Assembly (NCBI GenBank): GCA_017860555.1
Contig: JAGDMJ010000193.1
Span: forward strand, 1 to 6,614
DNA length: 6,614 nucleotides
Direction of reading: 5' to 3'
Source: Bacteroidota bacterium
Lineage (GTDB): Bacteria > Bacteroidota > Ignavibacteria > UBA10030 > UBA6906
In this document: positions 5,609 to 6,614 of the stretch, piece by piece
How the letters are laid out: each line of letters starts with the position of its first letter
Position numbering within the stretch: the stretch's first letter is position 1
Notes under the pieces: model-generated
Told to the model about the DNA's origin: nothing
Database searches by the model: none
The model's input: the letters and a program-made list of their open reading frames with translations, nothing else
Translations under genes and position numbers: made by a program

Positions 5609-6614
5609 CTACTTGCTTGTGGCCGCCCCTCGCGGCGCCCGATGCGGGAGCCGGGGACGATCCGTCCGCCAGGCGAGCCCCGGTAGAGCGTATTCCTGCT
5701 CCCGGTTTTTCGCCAGGTTCTCGGGAACGTATTGTCCCTCCACCCCACCTACGATGCGGAGGCTGCTCACCTTCCCACCGGAAAAATGCATGACGATCCG
5801 GTCGCCGCTGATCTTGTTCAGGCCGTTTTCCAGCGTGTCCTCGTAAATGTGGTACAGGCTGATCGCGCGGACTTCCACATCGATCCGGCTGAGGGCCGTG
5901 TCGCCAAAGGTCAGCCGCATGCTCTCTCCCACCACCTGGTCCATGCGATCGGGATGCAGCGAGTCGCTCCGGGAAAGGGCGCCCGCGTTGCCCATGACAT
6001 CCACCTGGCGGAGTTTTCTCCTGATGAGGTAAACATTCATCGAATCCCCGGAGATCTGGGTTTCTCCGTACCAGACCACGGGAGACCTGCGGAGCAGAAT
6101 GCTGTCTCCCTGCGTGAAAAAGGCGGCCATCCCTGCGACGCCAGCCAGATCCGCCCGGACTATTCTTACGCTGTCAATGGCCACGAATCGGTTGACCGAA
6201 TCGCGGTAGGCTTCCATGATCTCACTGCGGACGACAAGTGTCTCCGCGGCACCGGTGGGAAGCGAATCCTGCTGTACCAGGACGGGATCGAAGAGCATCC
6301 GGCTGAACTGGGTTCGGGCATCGTGCTCCAGTTTCCCGCCGGTGATGACGACATGGTCGGTCTCGTTCACGATCCTGACCCGGCCCTCGGCGATCGATTG
6401 TTGCGTGTTCCGGAAGTATGTGAGCGAGTCTGCGGTGACCGTCGAGGCCGTATCCACGATCCTGACGTGCCCTCTGAAGAAGCCAATCCGCGGTTCCGCC
6501 ATATACTCTCCATAGCTGGCGGTCAGACGCACATTCCCGTCGTCCAGGACAACACCGTCAAAAGCCTCCGCGCGGCGGTCGGTCCTGTGATAGATGCCGC
6601 GGGGCGAGCGCATG
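5609..6614 (-). CDS. lptA: OstA/LptA-like LPS transport periplasmic protein, C-terminal part (5' end beyond window)
   Basis: The last 334 or so residues of a beta-strand-rich OstA-family protein. LptA-type proteins form the periplasmic beta-jellyroll bridge that carries lipopolysaccharide from the inner-membrane LptBFGC complex to LptD. Recognisable OstA-like repeats are IGFFRGHVRIVDTASTVTAD with SLTYFRNTQQSIAEGRVRIV (about 43-82 of the fragment), VVWYGETQISGDSMNVYL with LRQVDVMGNA (179-210), and VVGESMRLTFGDTALSRIDV (227-246) with ISGDRIVMHFSGGKVSSLRI (268-287). The protein ends LPGLAWRTDRPRLP followed by a short basic tail. No signal peptide is visible and the frame stays open to the window edge, so the ATG at 6613 is probably internal; the family's N-terminal signal and first repeats should lie outside. 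This long, multi-repeat form differs from the roughly 185-residue E. coli LptA and resembles OstA-like proteins of the Bacteroidota/Ignavibacteria group. The lptB neighbour strongly supports the role; LptD N-terminal-like or LptC-fused alternatives remain possible. Confidence 0.8.
   Translation of the reverse strand, partial: MRSPRGIYHRTDRRAEAFDGVVLDDGNVRLTASYGEYMAEPRIGFFRGHVRIVDTASTVTADSLTYFRNTQQSIAEGRVRIVNETDHVVITGGKLEHDARTQFSRMLFDPVLVQQDSLPTGAAETLVVRSEIMEAYRDSVNRFVAIDSVRIVRADLAGVAGMAAFFTQGDSILLRRSPVVWYGETQISGDSMNVYLIRRKLRQVDVMGNAGALSRSDSLHPDRMDQVVGESMRLTFGDTALSRIDVEVRAISLYHIYEDTLENGLNKISGDRIVMHFSGGKVSSLRIVGGVEGQYVPENLAKNREQEYALPGLAWRTDRPRLPHRAPRGAATSK

Noticed and set aside
5609..6613. Complete gene with start at ATG 6613 (- strand)
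   Set aside because: No signal peptide follows, the frame is open to the window edge, and OstA family proteins need an N-terminal export signal; the gene is taken as 5' partial.

Overview
The window reads as an ordinary chromosomal segment of a GC-rich, Gram-negative (diderm) bacterium. It carries lipopolysaccharide-transport genes (lptB and an OstA/LptA-like protein), a tight run of conserved housekeeping genes, and start sites with few clear Shine-Dalgarno sequences. Weak Shine-Dalgarno signals, a long OstA-type LptA and the order dnaJ / ComEA-like / PilM-like / rsmD / coaD / aminotransferase / FmdB-like are what I would expect from the Bacteroidota-Chlorobiota-Ignavibacteriota group. That placement is inference from protein style and gene order, not from a search.

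Left part (1-4512, all + strand): a co-directional block. It starts inside dnaJ (C-terminal substrate-binding part and tail only), which overlaps a membrane-anchored helix-hairpin-helix ComEA-like protein by 4 bp. After a short AT-richer gap (979-1068) with a possible promoter and a small dyad come a PilM-like actin-fold protein, rsmD (16S rRNA guanine-N2 methyltransferase), coaD (phosphopantetheine adenylyltransferase), a class I PLP aminotransferase of the aspartate aminotransferase type, and a small FmdB-type zinc-ribbon protein. Gene junctions are 3 bp apart, overlapping by 4 bp, 24 bp apart and overlapping by 14 bp, so this looks like one transcription unit.

Middle (4513-4810): a 298-bp convergent intergenic region with no convincing gene. 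It holds a perfect 10-bp inverted repeat just after the FmdB-like gene, probably a terminator hairpin but without a U-tract, and a second cluster of interleaved inverted repeats at 4735-4777.

Right part (4811-6614, - strand): lptB, the cytoplasmic ATPase of the LPS exporter, preceded by the C-terminal 334 or so residues of an OstA/LptA-like periplasmic protein whose beginning lies beyond the window. The two form an lpt operon transcribed toward the left-hand block.

I found no mobile element, CRISPR array, RNA gene, phage gene or defence system. The points most worth a second look are the PilM-like protein, which stands without PilN/O/P/Q and has departures from the family's nucleotide-binding motifs, its proximity to a ComEA-like DNA-binding protein, and the structured convergent intergenic region.
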